Shown here piece by piece: positions 25,210 to 34,729 of a stretch of DNA of 50,561 nucleotides. The translations under genes were made by a program, and so were the position numbers. Below the pieces are notes generated by a model that saw only the letters and a list, made by a program, of their open reading frames with translations, did not search any database and had not been told where the DNA came from. The stretch is from CAZJCK01 sp964544635 (GTDB lineage Bacteria; Zixibacteria; MSB-5A5; GN15; FEB-12), in contig CAZJCK010000018.1 in NCBI GenBank assembly GCA_964544635.1, forward strand, positions 1-50,561, in the 5' to 3' direction. Every line of letters begins with the position of its first letter. Positions within the stretch are counted from its first letter, which is position 1.

Positions 25210-25267
25210 GTGTAGCTCCTATCCTCCTTGGAACGATTGCTCCTGCATTGTCCTCGATTTTCATTTT

Positions 25268-26491
25268 CTATAGGCGTTTCGTAATCCAGTTTTCGAGACG
25301 CCGTAAAATTCCCTTCACCTGTCCCCCCCGCGACCGACTGATCGGTTCGTGTTCGAAACCGTAAGCCACCAGGCCGTGCACGGTTGCGAACTGCGGATTA
25401 TCTATTTCCTCGGGGGTGAATTCAAAGCCGCGGATGGCGCCCATTCGCACCGGCATGTCGAACATCTGTTCGGCCAGGTCGACGGTCCCGGGCAGCAACG
25501 CCCCGCCGCCGGCCAGCACCATACCGCCGGCCGGACTTTCCGACAGACCGGCTCGGCGTAGTTCACGTGCGACGAGCGAGTAAATCTCTTCCATTCGCGG
25601 TTCGATGATCGACGCCAGGACGTTCTTGGATATTTCCTTGTCCTCTCTCCCGCCCGGGCCGGATACGATCACCATGTCTTCGGGGTCGACCAGCGACGCC
25701 ATCGCCGAACCGTGCGACGTCTTGAGCGACTCCGCCTGGTCGACCGACGTGCGCAGGCCGATGGCGATGTCGTTGGTCACGTTCCTGGCTCCCAGCGGCA
25801 CTACCGAAGTGTAGCGGATGGCGCCGTCGTAGAATACCGTGACGTTGGTGATGTCGCCGCCGATGTCGACTACGACCACGCCCATTTCCAGATCCGGCTC
25901 GGACAGGATGACCTGTGACAGCGCCAGCCCCTCGAGCACCATGTGGTCGACTTCCAGTTCACACCGTTCCAGGGCACGGTACAAATTCTTGGCGGTCGTT
26001 ACCGAGGCCGTGACGATGTGGGCCTCAACCTCGAGCCGCACCCCCGACATGCCGACGGGATCCTTGATGCCGGGCTGTTCGTCGACCGTATATTCCTGCG
26101 GCACAACGTGGATGATCTCGCGATCGACGGGAATAGCAACCGTGCGAGCGGCCTCAGTGGCCTTCTGGACGTCGGTCCGGGTAATCTCGCCGTCCGCGCC
26201 TGATACCGCTACCACGCCGTGGCTGTTGATCGACCGAATGTGCTCGCCGGCAATACCGACGGTGACGCGATCGATTTCGGTGCCGGAGATCATCTGGGCA
26301 TCGTTAAGCGACTGCCGGATCGATGTGACGGTCTTGTCCATGTCGACGACCACCCCGCGGCGCAGACCGTTGGCCGGCGCATGACCGTGCCCGAGCACCA
26401 CGATACTGCCCTGCTCGTTCACCTCGGCGACGAGCGTGACAATCTTGGTAGTGCCGATGTCGATGGCGGCAATCAGTCGTTCGTTGGCCAC
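25268..26491 (-). CDS. ftsA: Cell division protein FtsA
   Basis: 407 residues from a GTG at 26491 that lies one base past the ftsQ stop, with GAGG about six bases before it. Actin-like ATPase that tethers FtsZ to the membrane. Phosphate-1 loop IAAIDIGTTKIVTLVAE near the start; phosphate-2 loop VVVDIGGDITNVTVF, where Asp-Ile replaces the usual Gly-Thr; adenosine region MVLAGGGALLPG. The end GILRRLENWITKRL is the amphipathic membrane helix. An ATG-start extension into ftsQ is not needed. Confidence 0.97.
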   Translation of the reverse strand: MANERLIAAIDIGTTKIVTLVAEVNEQGSIVVLGHGHAPANGLRRGVVVDMDKTVTSIRQSLNDAQMISGTEIDRVTVGIAGEHIRSINSHGVVAVSGADGEITRTDVQKATEAARTVAIPVDREIIHVVPQEYTVDEQPGIKDPVGMSGVRLEVEAHIVTASVTTAKNLYRALERCELEVDHMVLEGLALSQVILSEPDLEMGVVVVDIGGDITNVTVFYDGAIRYTSVVPLGARNVTNDIAIGLRTSVDQAESLKTSHGSAMASLVDPEDMVIVSGPGGREDKEISKNVLASIIEPRMEEIYSLVARELRRAGLSESPAGGMVLAGGGALLPGTVDLAEQMFDMPVRMGAIRGFEFTPEEIDNPQFATVHGLVAYGFEHEPISRSRGGQVKGILRRLENWITKRL

Positions 26492-26492
26492 G

Positions 26493-27218
26493 TTAATCCT
26501 CTTCGGTCCGACAGACGACCATGTTATCGAAGCAGAGGTCGACCAGTTTGACATGGTTATTTTCGGACGTGAGCGACTTACCGAATTCGATAAAGCGCTG
26601 CATGTCATTGTAGAAACGATCGGCCCGGAGGCGCACCCGGCAGTCGAGGCCGGACAGGGTGACGACCAGCCATGATCGCCGGCTGAAATCGATCTCGTCG
26701 ATCAGCCGGTACAAATCGAGATGCTGCCGTCGCACGCGGTCGAGCTGCCGGCAAACCTCTTTCAGGCGCGGGTCGGAACAGTAATCGAACATCGACGGCG
26801 CCTCGGTGCCGATGATAACGGGCGAGGCCCAGTCGACCGTGGCGCGGTCGAGCGGCACGACGCGGGCGTCCTCGGTCAGGCCGTACATCCGACCGCTCTG
26901 TTCACACAACAGCAGCGCCATCGGCTGGAAACGGTTGGTATTGATCTGCAACCTGCCGGGGAGCGCGAACTGCATGTCCACGCGGTATACGCCGCGGCCC
27001 GCCAGCAGGTGCGTCGCAACGGAGTCGAGCGGCTGACGCCAGAACGGCTGTGTCTCGAGCATGGCAAATTGGTCCGGCCAGTTGTCGATCGCTCGGCCGT
27101 CGACAACGACTTCATTGAGCTGCAGCGCCTGTGCAAAATGCGCACCGACCGCCAGGCCGAGACCGACGACGATCAAACCGATCAGGATGTAGCGATGCTT
27201 CTTTGACAGTCGAATCAT
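26493..27218 (-). CDS. ftsQ: Cell division protein FtsQ/DivIB-like
   Basis: 241 residues. Short basic cytoplasmic start, one membrane helix at about 10-30 (YILIGLIVVGLGLAVGAHFA), then an extracytoplasmic part. The POTRA-like region follows (LQLNEVVVDGR, then RVDMQFALPGRLQINTNRFQP) and the beta domain near ADRFYNDMQRFIEFGKSL. Identity rests on topology and on its place between murC and ftsA, since the family is poorly conserved. It overlaps murC by four bases. Confidence 0.85.
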   Translation of the reverse strand: MIRLSKKHRYILIGLIVVGLGLAVGAHFAQALQLNEVVVDGRAIDNWPDQFAMLETQPFWRQPLDSVATHLLAGRGVYRVDMQFALPGRLQINTNRFQPMALLLCEQSGRMYGLTEDARVVPLDRATVDWASPVIIGTEAPSMFDYCSDPRLKEVCRQLDRVRRQHLDLYRLIDEIDFSRRSWLVVTLSGLDCRVRLRADRFYNDMQRFIEFGKSLTSENNHVKLVDLCFDNMVVCRTEED

Positions 27219-28642
27219 AGCTGCTCCAGTACCTGCATGACTTCTTTGCGAATTTGCGTAATGGTGCCGGCGCCCATCAGGATGATGACATCGCCGGGCT
27301 TCACGATCTCTTTGAGATGCGGCGCTACTTTATCTTTAGTGCCGACACAGGTAAAATCAGTGCGACCGCTCTGGTGTGCGAGGTTGCGAATCAGCTCCGA
27401 CGTCACGCCGGGGATCGGCTCTTCGCGCGCCGGGTAGATGTCCGACAGCACGACATGGTCGGCGACCGCAAGGGTGGCGGCAAAATCGGCCGCAAAATCC
27501 TGTGTACGGCTGTACAGGTGCGGCTGGTAAACAACGATCACACGACGGTCGTATACCTGCTGCGCCGTTTCGAGAGTTGCCCGTATTTCGGTCGGGTGGT
27601 GCGCATAGTCGTCGATCAGGAGGCAGTCGTTGGCTTCGCCGACAATTTCAAAACGTCGCGACACGCCGCTGTAATTCAACAGGGCGTCGGCAATCGTCGC
27701 GAACTCGATCTGCAACTCGCGACAGGCGGCGATTGCGGCCAGAGCGTTGGCCACATTGTGCCGGCCGGGCACGCGCAGGATGATCTCACCGAGCAGGTCA
27801 CCGCGCTGGTACACCGAGAACAGGGTGCGTTCGGCTGCCATGCGAACATCGAGGCCACGATAGTCGGCCTCGATATCGAAACCGAAAGTTACGTAGGGCC
27901 GCACGATCTGCTTGCGCATGCTTTCGAGGTTCTTGTCATCGGCCGACAAGACCACTGATCCGTAGAACGGCACCCGGTTCATGTAGGCGAGGAACGACTC
28001 CTTGAGGTCGTCGAGATCCTGATAAATATCGAGATGGTCCGGTTCGAGATTGGTGATCACGGCCATGCCGGGGAACATCTTGAGGAACGAGCGATCGTAC
28101 TCATCCGCCTCGGCAACGAGGTACTCGCCGCTGCCGAGCGAGGCACCCATACCCAGTTCGCTGACGATACCCCCGACGATAATCGTCGGCTGCAGTTCGG
28201 CATGGCGCATGATTCGGCCGATCATCGAGGTGGTCGTGGTCTTGCCGTGAGTGCCGGCCACCCCGATCGAAAACTTCAGGCGACTCAGTTCACCGAGCAT
28301 TTCGGCGCGCTTAATGACCGGAGTACCGCGACGTCGCGCCTCCACCACTTCCGGGTTCGATTCGGTCACGGCCGAGGAGATGACGACGACATCGACATCA
28401 TCGAGATTGCCGGCGGCGTGGTCGTGGTGCACCGTCACGCCGAGCTTTTCGAGGTGATCGGTGACTTCGCTGGGCGTATGGTCGGAACCGGAAATGACAA
28501 ATCCGAGGTTGTGCAGGATCTCGGCAATTCCCGACATGCCGGCGCCGCCGATGCCGATGAAATACAGTCTTTTTATCTTACCGAACATAAGTGTTTCGCT
28601 TGTAAAGGGGTCGCGCATGACCGCGGTGACATCCGTGTGCAT
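27215..28642 (-). CDS. murC: UDP-N-acetylmuramate--L-alanine ligase
   Basis: 475 residues as drawn. MurC adds L-Ala to UDP-MurNAc. Rossmann start IGIGGAGMSGIAEIL, ATP loop GVAGTHGKTTTTSM, and EADEYDRSFL, EPDHLDIY and DDYAHHPTEIRATL are family motifs. The start is uncertain: the ATG at 28642 has AAGGTGG 12 bases ahead and lies 8 bp after murG, while an ATG at 28588 (MFGKIKRLYFIG) fits the family better but lacks a ribosome site. Unlike many clusters, no murB or ddl lies between murC and ftsQ. Confidence 0.96.
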   Translation of the reverse strand: MHTDVTAVMRDPFTSETLMFGKIKRLYFIGIGGAGMSGIAEILHNLGFVISGSDHTPSEVTDHLEKLGVTVHHDHAAGNLDDVDVVVISSAVTESNPEVVEARRRGTPVIKRAEMLGELSRLKFSIGVAGTHGKTTTTSMIGRIMRHAELQPTIIVGGIVSELGMGASLGSGEYLVAEADEYDRSFLKMFPGMAVITNLEPDHLDIYQDLDDLKESFLAYMNRVPFYGSVVLSADDKNLESMRKQIVRPYVTFGFDIEADYRGLDVRMAAERTLFSVYQRGDLLGEIILRVPGRHNVANALAAIAACRELQIEFATIADALLNYSGVSRRFEIVGEANDCLLIDDYAHHPTEIRATLETAQQVYDRRVIVVYQPHLYSRTQDFAADFAATLAVADHVVLSDIYPAREEPIPGVTSELIRNLAHQSGRTDFTCVGTKDKVAPHLKEIVKPGDVIILMGAGTITQIRKEVMQVLEQL

Positions 28643-28650
28643 TGCTGTCG

Positions 28651-29784
28651 CTACCCACCTTTCCGTTTCTCCATAATCAGTTCAATGATGTCATTGGCGA
28701 TGACATCGACCGCCGGTTCGGACTGCGCGCTCAGTTCGGTGAGTGCAGCCGTCATGCGGCGGTGTGTGTCGTCCCGGCCAAGCTCGACTGCTTGTGCAAG
28801 CAGGTCGGTAGTGGCCAGGTTGCTTTCGTCGACAACGATGGCGGCGCCGCGCTCTTCGAACGAGCGGGCGTTCCGGCGCTGGTGATCGCCGGCGGCGTGT
28901 GGGAACGGGACCAGTACTGCCGGGATGCGGCAGGCGACCAGTTCCGCAAGCGTGAGAGCGCCGGCCCGCGCCACCGCCACGTCGGCGGCGGCGTAGACCG
29001 GTTTCATATCATGGGCAAAGGGGAAGAGTGCATGTCCGTTTGCCCGGTCGGCCAATCGGTTGCTCACATCCGTGTAATCTCTCTTCCCCGTTTGCCACAA
29101 AATCTGGTAGTTGTTATCGAGCCTCTTATTGATCAGACTTTCCGAAATGGTATTGTTGATCGAGCGTGCTCCCTGGCTGCCGCCCAGCACCAGAATCGTC
29201 TTCTTGTCAATCGAGAGGCCAAACTGTCTGAGCGCTTCCTCGCGGTTGCCGGTCGCGATGTCGCGGCGAATCGGATTGCCGGTGACCATCACTTTGCCGC
29301 CGGTCACCAGGTGCTGCTGCGCCTCGGCAAAGCCGAGATAGAGCCGCTCGGCCTTCGCGGCGTTCTGTCGGATTGTCACTCCCGGGAACGAATTTTGCTC
29401 CTGCAGCACCGTCGGCACCTTGAGGAAGCCAGCCGCCTTGAGTATGGGCCAGCAGACATAGCCGCCGGTGCCGACGATGACATCCGGTTTGAAACGGCGG
29501 ATCAACAACGTCGACTTGATCAGCGCGCCCACGACCAAAAACGGTAGCAGCACGTTCTTGAGCGACAGCGAACGCGTAAAGCCGCGGATATTGATCAGTT
29601 GCAGTGGGTAGCCCAGCTCCTCGCGAATGCGATATTCCAGGCCGCGCCGGGTACCGACGAACAGGATCTCGAGCGCTGTATCGGCCAGCATCTCGCGGAT
29701 GCGATCGGCGATGGCAATCGCCGGGTACAAATGGCCGCCGGTACCGCCACCGGCAAAGAGGATGCGTACGGAGCGAGGACTCAT
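28651..29784 (-). CDS. murG: UDP-GlcNAc:undecaprenyl-PP-MurNAc-pentapeptide transferase MurG
   Basis: 377 residues from the ATG at 29784, which overlaps the ftsW stop by four bases. Makes lipid II from lipid I at the inner face of the membrane. N-terminal glycine loop LFAGGGTGGHLYPAIAIAD, GTGGYVCWPILKAA, and the UDP-GlcNAc-binding signature ELVACRIPAVLVPFPHAAGDHQ are present. A much longer open frame upstream is only the antisense-frame shadow of ftsW. Confidence 0.97.
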   Translation of the reverse strand: MSPRSVRILFAGGGTGGHLYPAIAIADRIREMLADTALEILFVGTRRGLEYRIREELGYPLQLINIRGFTRSLSLKNVLLPFLVVGALIKSTLLIRRFKPDVIVGTGGYVCWPILKAAGFLKVPTVLQEQNSFPGVTIRQNAAKAERLYLGFAEAQQHLVTGGKVMVTGNPIRRDIATGNREEALRQFGLSIDKKTILVLGGSQGARSINNTISESLINKRLDNNYQILWQTGKRDYTDVSNRLADRANGHALFPFAHDMKPVYAAADVAVARAGALTLAELVACRIPAVLVPFPHAAGDHQRRNARSFEERGAAIVVDESNLATTDLLAQAVELGRDDTHRRMTAALTELSAQSEPAVDVIANDIIELIMEKRKGG

Positions 29785-30884
29785 GCGCGTACATCTCCTC
29801 GTCGTGACAGGTTCAACAGTACGCCGATGGCCGCCGATGATACCAGAAGCGACGAACCACCGTAGCTGATGAACGGCAGCGGCAATCCCGTTACCGGCAG
29901 CAACGACGTAACGACGCCGATATTGAGCAGGATCGAGATAGCCAGCGATACGATCATGCCCGACGCCAATAGGTAGCCAAACTTGTCCGGCTGCGCCTGG
30001 GCAATCCGAAAACCGCGCTTGATGATGTAGAACAGCAGGCCGGTAACGATCGCCATGCCGATCAGTCCCACTTCCTGGCCGATCGCGGCGTAAATGAAAT
30101 CGGTGTGCGGGTAAGGCAGGAAGAACAGTTTTTGTGTACCCTCGCCCAGGCCTTCTCCGAACAACCCGCCGGCGCCAAGGGTCAGAGCTGCCTGCTTGGC
30201 CTGGTAGCTGCCCTGCAAGGGGTCGGACAGCGACGACAGGTAGTCGACAATGCGTGTCCGCTTGTAACCGAGTACGAACACAAAGAACGATCCGACGGCA
30301 GCCAGTGGTACGGTTGCGATCGCGAGGTGCTTGAGCTTCGCACCGGCGAGGAAGAAGATGAGCAGCGCCGTGGCCGCAATCACCATGACTGAACCAAGAT
30401 CCGGTTCGAGTATGATCAGGCCGAGGCCCAGGGCAATTATCGGGACATAGGGTATGATCAGGTTCTTCACGTCCGACAGTTTCCGCCTGGGGTTGGACAG
30501 CGAGAACGCCAGGTAGTAGATCAACACGAACTTGAACAGCTCGGACGGTTGGACGGTGAACGGCCCGAGCATCAGCCAGCGATGCGATCCGTTGCGTGCC
30601 GGCATGATGAAGACGAGGGCCAGCGCCACCAGGAGGAACATAAGTGTCGGCGCGCTGTAGACGGCAAAGCGCTGGAGATCGATACGACAGAGCACATAGA
30701 TGGCGACAAGCGACAGTACCGTCCAGATCACCTGGTTCTTCAGGAACAGCCATTGCGATCCGAAGCGGGCATCGGCCAGCACCGACGAGTTCGAGTAGAT
30801 CATGATCAACCCGATGATGACGGTCGTCAGGTACGCCAGAAGCAGCCGTTCGTCGATGCGCTTGCTATCGTGTAATCGTCTCAT
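29781..30884 (-). CDS. ftsW: Lipid II polymerase FtsW (SEDS family)
   Basis: 367 residues, about ten membrane segments. Septal peptidoglycan glycosyltransferase working with FtsI. SEDS motifs: GSHRWLMLGPFTVQPSELFKF, LEPDLGS, the extracellular-loop region KLFFLPYPHTDFIYAAIGQE and PFISYGGSSLL. Its place between murD and murG supports FtsW over RodA. The start overlaps the murD end by 20 bases. Confidence 0.96.
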   Translation of the reverse strand: MRRLHDSKRIDERLLLAYLTTVIIGLIMIYSNSSVLADARFGSQWLFLKNQVIWTVLSLVAIYVLCRIDLQRFAVYSAPTLMFLLVALALVFIMPARNGSHRWLMLGPFTVQPSELFKFVLIYYLAFSLSNPRRKLSDVKNLIIPYVPIIALGLGLIILEPDLGSVMVIAATALLIFFLAGAKLKHLAIATVPLAAVGSFFVFVLGYKRTRIVDYLSSLSDPLQGSYQAKQAALTLGAGGLFGEGLGEGTQKLFFLPYPHTDFIYAAIGQEVGLIGMAIVTGLLFYIIKRGFRIAQAQPDKFGYLLASGMIVSLAISILLNIGVVTSLLPVTGLPLPFISYGGSSLLVSSAAIGVLLNLSRRGDVRA

Positions 30885-32256
30885 TGTCCGTTCGATCTTC
30901 CTTCAGGGCTTCCACGGCGGCTTTGAAGGCGCGGCCGCGGTGTTCAAAACTCTCGAACATGTCGAAGCTGGCGCATCCGGGTGACAGCAGGACGATGTCA
31001 CCGGGAGAGGCCTGTTCGAAACTGCGCTGGACGGCGGCCTCGAGGCTGTCGGCAAACTGCACCGAGAACTGCTTTCCCAGCTCGTTGAATACTTTCTCTT
31101 TCGCTTCACCTATGGCTGCGATGGTCTGAATCCTGCCGCGGCCGACAGCTGCAATGGGCTGGTACGACGCTCCCTTGTCGCGACCACCGAGTATGAGATG
31201 AACGGGGGCGTTAAGCGAGCGCAGGGCGTAGCACACCGAATCGACATTGGTCGCCTTGGAGTCGTTGATGAATTCGACACCGGCCACCCGGCCGATCGAC
31301 TCCATGCGGTGCTCGACGCCGCCGAACCGCTTGAGGACCGATGCAATGATCGCCGGCTTGACATCGAACTGGACGGCGACGGCGACAGCAGCAGCGGCAT
31401 TTTGCAGGTTGTGCGGCCCGCGGATGCGAATCTCATTGACCGCCAGGATCGGTTTGTGCTCGGTACTGTAGACGCCGTAGAGAACATTATCGCGGACATG
31501 GGCGCCGTCATCCTCCCAACCGTCGGTGGCGAACCAGCGAATGGTCGCAGCGGTCGCAATCGGATCGACAGCGAGGGCTTCATCTTCATGGTTGAGTACG
31601 AGCACATCTTCGCCGGTCATATTTTGGGCGATACGATACTTGGCCGCCTTGTAGTTCTCGAAGCCACCGTGACGTTCGAGATGATCGGGGCTGATATTGA
31701 GAATAACCGCAATCGACGGCTGGAACTCCTCGGTGGTTTCAAGCTGGTAGGACGACACCTCGATCACCGCAATGCCGTCATCAGAAACCTTGTCGGCGAT
31801 CTGGGCAAAGGGCAGGCCGATGTTGCCGCAGACAACGGTGTCGAGACCGGCGGCGGCGAGGATTTCGCCGACCAGCGTTGTGGTCGTCGTCTTGCCGTTG
31901 GAGCCGGTAATGGCGACGACGCTTCCCTTGCAGACCCAGGAAGCAAACTCGATTTCCGAGAAGAAGGGAATTCCCTTTGCACGGGCCTGCTTCAGGATTT
32001 CGATGTCGAGCGGTACGCCGGGCGACAGGACGAGGTAATCGGACGACAGGAGCTTCTCGGTATGGCCGCCGATTTCAAACGGGACGCCGTTGGTTTCCAG
32101 CATGTACATGTGATCTTTCAGGCTGCCGGCGGTGGCCGTGTCGGATACAAACACGTCGGCGCCCATGCGATGGCCCAGCAGGGCTGCCGCGACGCCGGAA
32201 CGAGCCATCCCGACGACACCAATTCTGCGATTCCTGATTCGTTCTTCCGCTGTCAT
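30865..32256 (-). CDS. murD: UDP-N-acetylmuramoylalanine--D-glutamate ligase
   Basis: 463 residues from the ATG at 32256, four bases overlapping the mraY stop. Adds D-Glu to UDP-MurNAc-L-Ala. RIGVVGMARSGVAAALL opens the nucleotide-sugar domain, the ATP loop is ITGSNGKTTTTTL, then LNISPDHLERHGG and EFINDSKATNVDSV. Typical length. Confidence 0.97.
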   Translation of the reverse strand: MTAEERIRNRRIGVVGMARSGVAAALLGHRMGADVFVSDTATAGSLKDHMYMLETNGVPFEIGGHTEKLLSSDYLVLSPGVPLDIEILKQARAKGIPFFSEIEFASWVCKGSVVAITGSNGKTTTTTLVGEILAAAGLDTVVCGNIGLPFAQIADKVSDDGIAVIEVSSYQLETTEEFQPSIAVILNISPDHLERHGGFENYKAAKYRIAQNMTGEDVLVLNHEDEALAVDPIATAATIRWFATDGWEDDGAHVRDNVLYGVYSTEHKPILAVNEIRIRGPHNLQNAAAAVAVAVQFDVKPAIIASVLKRFGGVEHRMESIGRVAGVEFINDSKATNVDSVCYALRSLNAPVHLILGGRDKGASYQPIAAVGRGRIQTIAAIGEAKEKVFNELGKQFSVQFADSLEAAVQRSFEQASPGDIVLLSPGCASFDMFESFEHRGRAFKAAVEALKEDRTDNETITR

Positions 32257-33341
32257 CGTATCTTCAATGTTGCCAGCATCATGAGGGCACACATCGCTCC
32301 TACTATCCAAAACCGTACTACTACTTTCGATTCATTCCACCCGGACAGTTCAAAGTGGTGGTGGATCGGCGCCATCTTGAATATCCGCCGCCCGCCCCGG
32401 TAGCGGTACGACAGCACCTGGAGTATGACCGAGGCCGCTTCGATAACAAACACGCCACCGACCAGTACCAGGAGCAATTCCTTCTTCAGGAGGATGGCGA
32501 TCGATCCCAGCGCTCCCCCAAGGGCGAGCGAACCGGTATCACCCATGAAGACCTCCGCCGGATGGGAATTGAACCAGAGGAAACCGAGGGCGGCGCCGAT
32601 CGAGGCTCCGCAATAGACCGCCAGTTCGCCAGCGCCCGGGATGTACTCGATCTGGAGGTAGTTCGAAAAGTCGAACCGCCCCGAGACATAGGCCAGGCTG
32701 CCGAAGGCCAGAAAACAAATACCACACAAACCGATCGCCAGACCGTCGAGGCCGTCGGTCAGGTTGACGGCGTTCGACGACCCGGTGATCACGAGCATAA
32801 CAAAAGGTATATAGAGAGCGCCAAGATAAAGCACATAGTCCTTCAGGAACGGAATCTGGGTCGTGGTATCATACAACTGCGGCGAGCCGATCCAGACCAG
32901 CAGCAATCCAAACAGTAACCCGAGCGACAACTGGCCGACCAGTTTCTTGCGACCGATCATCCCCTTCGGCTGGTGTTTGACCGCCTTGAGATAGTCATCC
33001 ATGAACCCGATCAGGCCGAGCCACATCGTTACGAGCAGCACCATGAGAATGAAGAAATTGCTCAGGTCGGCCCACAGCAGGGTGGGTATGACGATAGCCG
33101 AAAGTATGATCAATCCGCCCATAGTCGGCGTGCCGGCCTTGTGCTGGTGAGTCGATGGTCCTTCGGTACGAATCTTTTCGGCGATCTGGAAGCGCCGCAG
33201 GATGCGAATGAACATCGGCCCGAGGATAAGCGCGATGAAGATGGCCGTGATAGTGGCGCCGGCGGTCCGGAAGGTAATATACCGGAACAGGTTAAAGGCG
33301 GTGAAAATGTCGGCCTGGTCGGCGAGGAGATGGAAGAACAT
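32253..33341 (-). CDS. mraY: Phospho-N-acetylmuramoyl-pentapeptide transferase
   Basis: 362 residues, about ten membrane helices. Makes lipid I by moving phospho-MurNAc-pentapeptide to undecaprenyl phosphate. Signatures: STHQHKAGTPTMGGL, DDYLKAVKHQPKGM with the Asp-Asp pair, NAVNLTDGLDGLA and the C-terminal MAPIHHHFELSGW triple-His loop. Overlaps murF by one base (TGATG) and murD by four. Confidence 0.98.
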   Translation of the reverse strand: MFFHLLADQADIFTAFNLFRYITFRTAGATITAIFIALILGPMFIRILRRFQIAEKIRTEGPSTHQHKAGTPTMGGLIILSAIVIPTLLWADLSNFFILMVLLVTMWLGLIGFMDDYLKAVKHQPKGMIGRKKLVGQLSLGLLFGLLLVWIGSPQLYDTTTQIPFLKDYVLYLGALYIPFVMLVITGSSNAVNLTDGLDGLAIGLCGICFLAFGSLAYVSGRFDFSNYLQIEYIPGAGELAVYCGASIGAALGFLWFNSHPAEVFMGDTGSLALGGALGSIAILLKKELLLVLVGGVFVIEAASVILQVLSYRYRGGRRIFKMAPIHHHFELSGWNESKVVVRFWIVGAMCALMMLATLKIR

Positions 33342-34729
33342 CAGTGCGCTCCTCCCTCGGTCTGGTACTGTCGGATAATCTTCTCCAGCCCAATGCCGCG
33401 CGACCCCTTCACGTAGACCAGTTCACCGGCGGCCGGCATTTTGTCTGACGGCAGTACATCGTCGACATGCGCAAAGCAGGTCAGCTTGCCTCTTGCGACG
33501 CCGGCGTCGACGGCGCCTTCGGCGACAACCTCAGCGAGGCGCCCCACCAGCAGGGCGCGGTCGAAAGCCCGATCCTTCAGGGCAGCGCCTACCTGGCGGT
33601 GCAGTTTCTCCTGGTCCTTACCCAGTTCGAGCATGTCACCGAGGATGAGGACGCGCGTCTGATCGGTTTTCAGATTGAAGAACGTCTGCAGACCGGCCAG
33701 CATCGATTCGGGATTGGCGTTGTAGCAGTCGGCGACAAACGTCACGCCGCCGGCCTGTACCGTCTCGCCGCGCAGCGGCGCGGTAGAGAGCCCGATTCCG
33801 GACGTATCGATACCGTCGAAATTATATCCGGTAGTCTTCACGACCGCGTACGCTGCCAGAAGATTGTAAACCTGGTGGTCGCCCGTCAGGTTGAGACGGA
33901 AGGATTGACCTTCGATGACCACCTCGGTGCTGCCGAGTCCTGCCGACGAAATGCTGTCGGGGCGATACTCACCATCGTTCAGTCCGAACGTAACGAGCCG
34001 GCGATTGATATTCTTGAGGTGCTTCATCAGGATCGCATCGTCGGCATTGGCAATAACCGGCGCCTCAGCGGCAGCGTGATCGATAAGGTGCATCTTCTCT
34101 CGCGCGACATCGTCGAGGCTCTTCAGGAATTCGAGATGGGAATGGCCGATGTTGGTCATCACCACCATATCCGCCCTGGCCAGAGCCGCCAGCTTCTTCA
34201 TCTCGCCCGGCTGCGAGATACCGGCTTCGATCACGGCGACGCGGGTGTCGGACGGCATGCGCATGATTGCCAGCGGCATGCCGTACAGATTGTTCAGGTT
34301 GCCGGCAGAGCGATAGGTGCGTGGTTCGACGGCATCGAACAGGCGTGCCGCCAGTTCCTTGGTCGTAGTCTTGCCGTTGGATCCGGTGATGGCGATGAAG
34401 GTGCAATCGAGTTGCTCACGATAGGCATGAGCCAGCTCGATGAGCGCCTGGTGGCTGTTGCGCACGCCGATGACTGGAACCTGGCCGGTGATGTTTTCCA
34501 GTCCGACGAAATCGAACTGCGACACCACACCGGCCGCGCCCTGCTCGATGGCGCTGTTGACATACTCGTGACCATCGAGGCGTTCACCGCGAATGGCGAC
34601 GAACAGCTCCCCCGCATTCAGGGTGCGGCTGTCGATGGACACACCGGTGAATGTCTTGTCCGCGTGGTATGAGTTGTACAGCGTGCCGCTGACGAGCGAC
34701 GCTGCTCTGTCAAATCGCAACCGTATCAC
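33341..34729 (-). CDS. murF: UDP-N-acetylmuramoyl-tripeptide--D-alanyl-D-alanine ligase
   Basis: 462 residues. Adds D-Ala-D-Ala to complete the pentapeptide. FTGVSIDSRTLNAGELFVAIRGERLDGH-type start, ATP loop ITGSNGKTTTKEL, NIGHSHLEFL, and the C-terminal DCYNANPESMLAGL and ILGDMLELG. Overlaps murE by four bases. Confidence 0.97.
   Translation of the reverse strand: MIRLRFDRAASLVSGTLYNSYHADKTFTGVSIDSRTLNAGELFVAIRGERLDGHEYVNSAIEQGAAGVVSQFDFVGLENITGQVPVIGVRNSHQALIELAHAYREQLDCTFIAITGSNGKTTTKELAARLFDAVEPRTYRSAGNLNNLYGMPLAIMRMPSDTRVAVIEAGISQPGEMKKLAALARADMVVMTNIGHSHLEFLKSLDDVAREKMHLIDHAAAEAPVIANADDAILMKHLKNINRRLVTFGLNDGEYRPDSISSAGLGSTEVVIEGQSFRLNLTGDHQVYNLLAAYAVVKTTGYNFDGIDTSGIGLSTAPLRGETVQAGGVTFVADCYNANPESMLAGLQTFFNLKTDQTRVLILGDMLELGKDQEKLHRQVGAALKDRAFDRALLVGRLAEVVAEGAVDAGVARGKLTCFAHVDDVLPSDKMPAAGELVYVKGSRGIGLEKIIRQYQTEGGAH

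Noticed and set aside
29785..30753. N-terminal extension of murG to about 700 residues
   Set aside because: The extension reads ftsW in the wrong frame and has no murG-like sequence. The ATG at 29784 overlaps the ftsW stop as expected for coupled genes.
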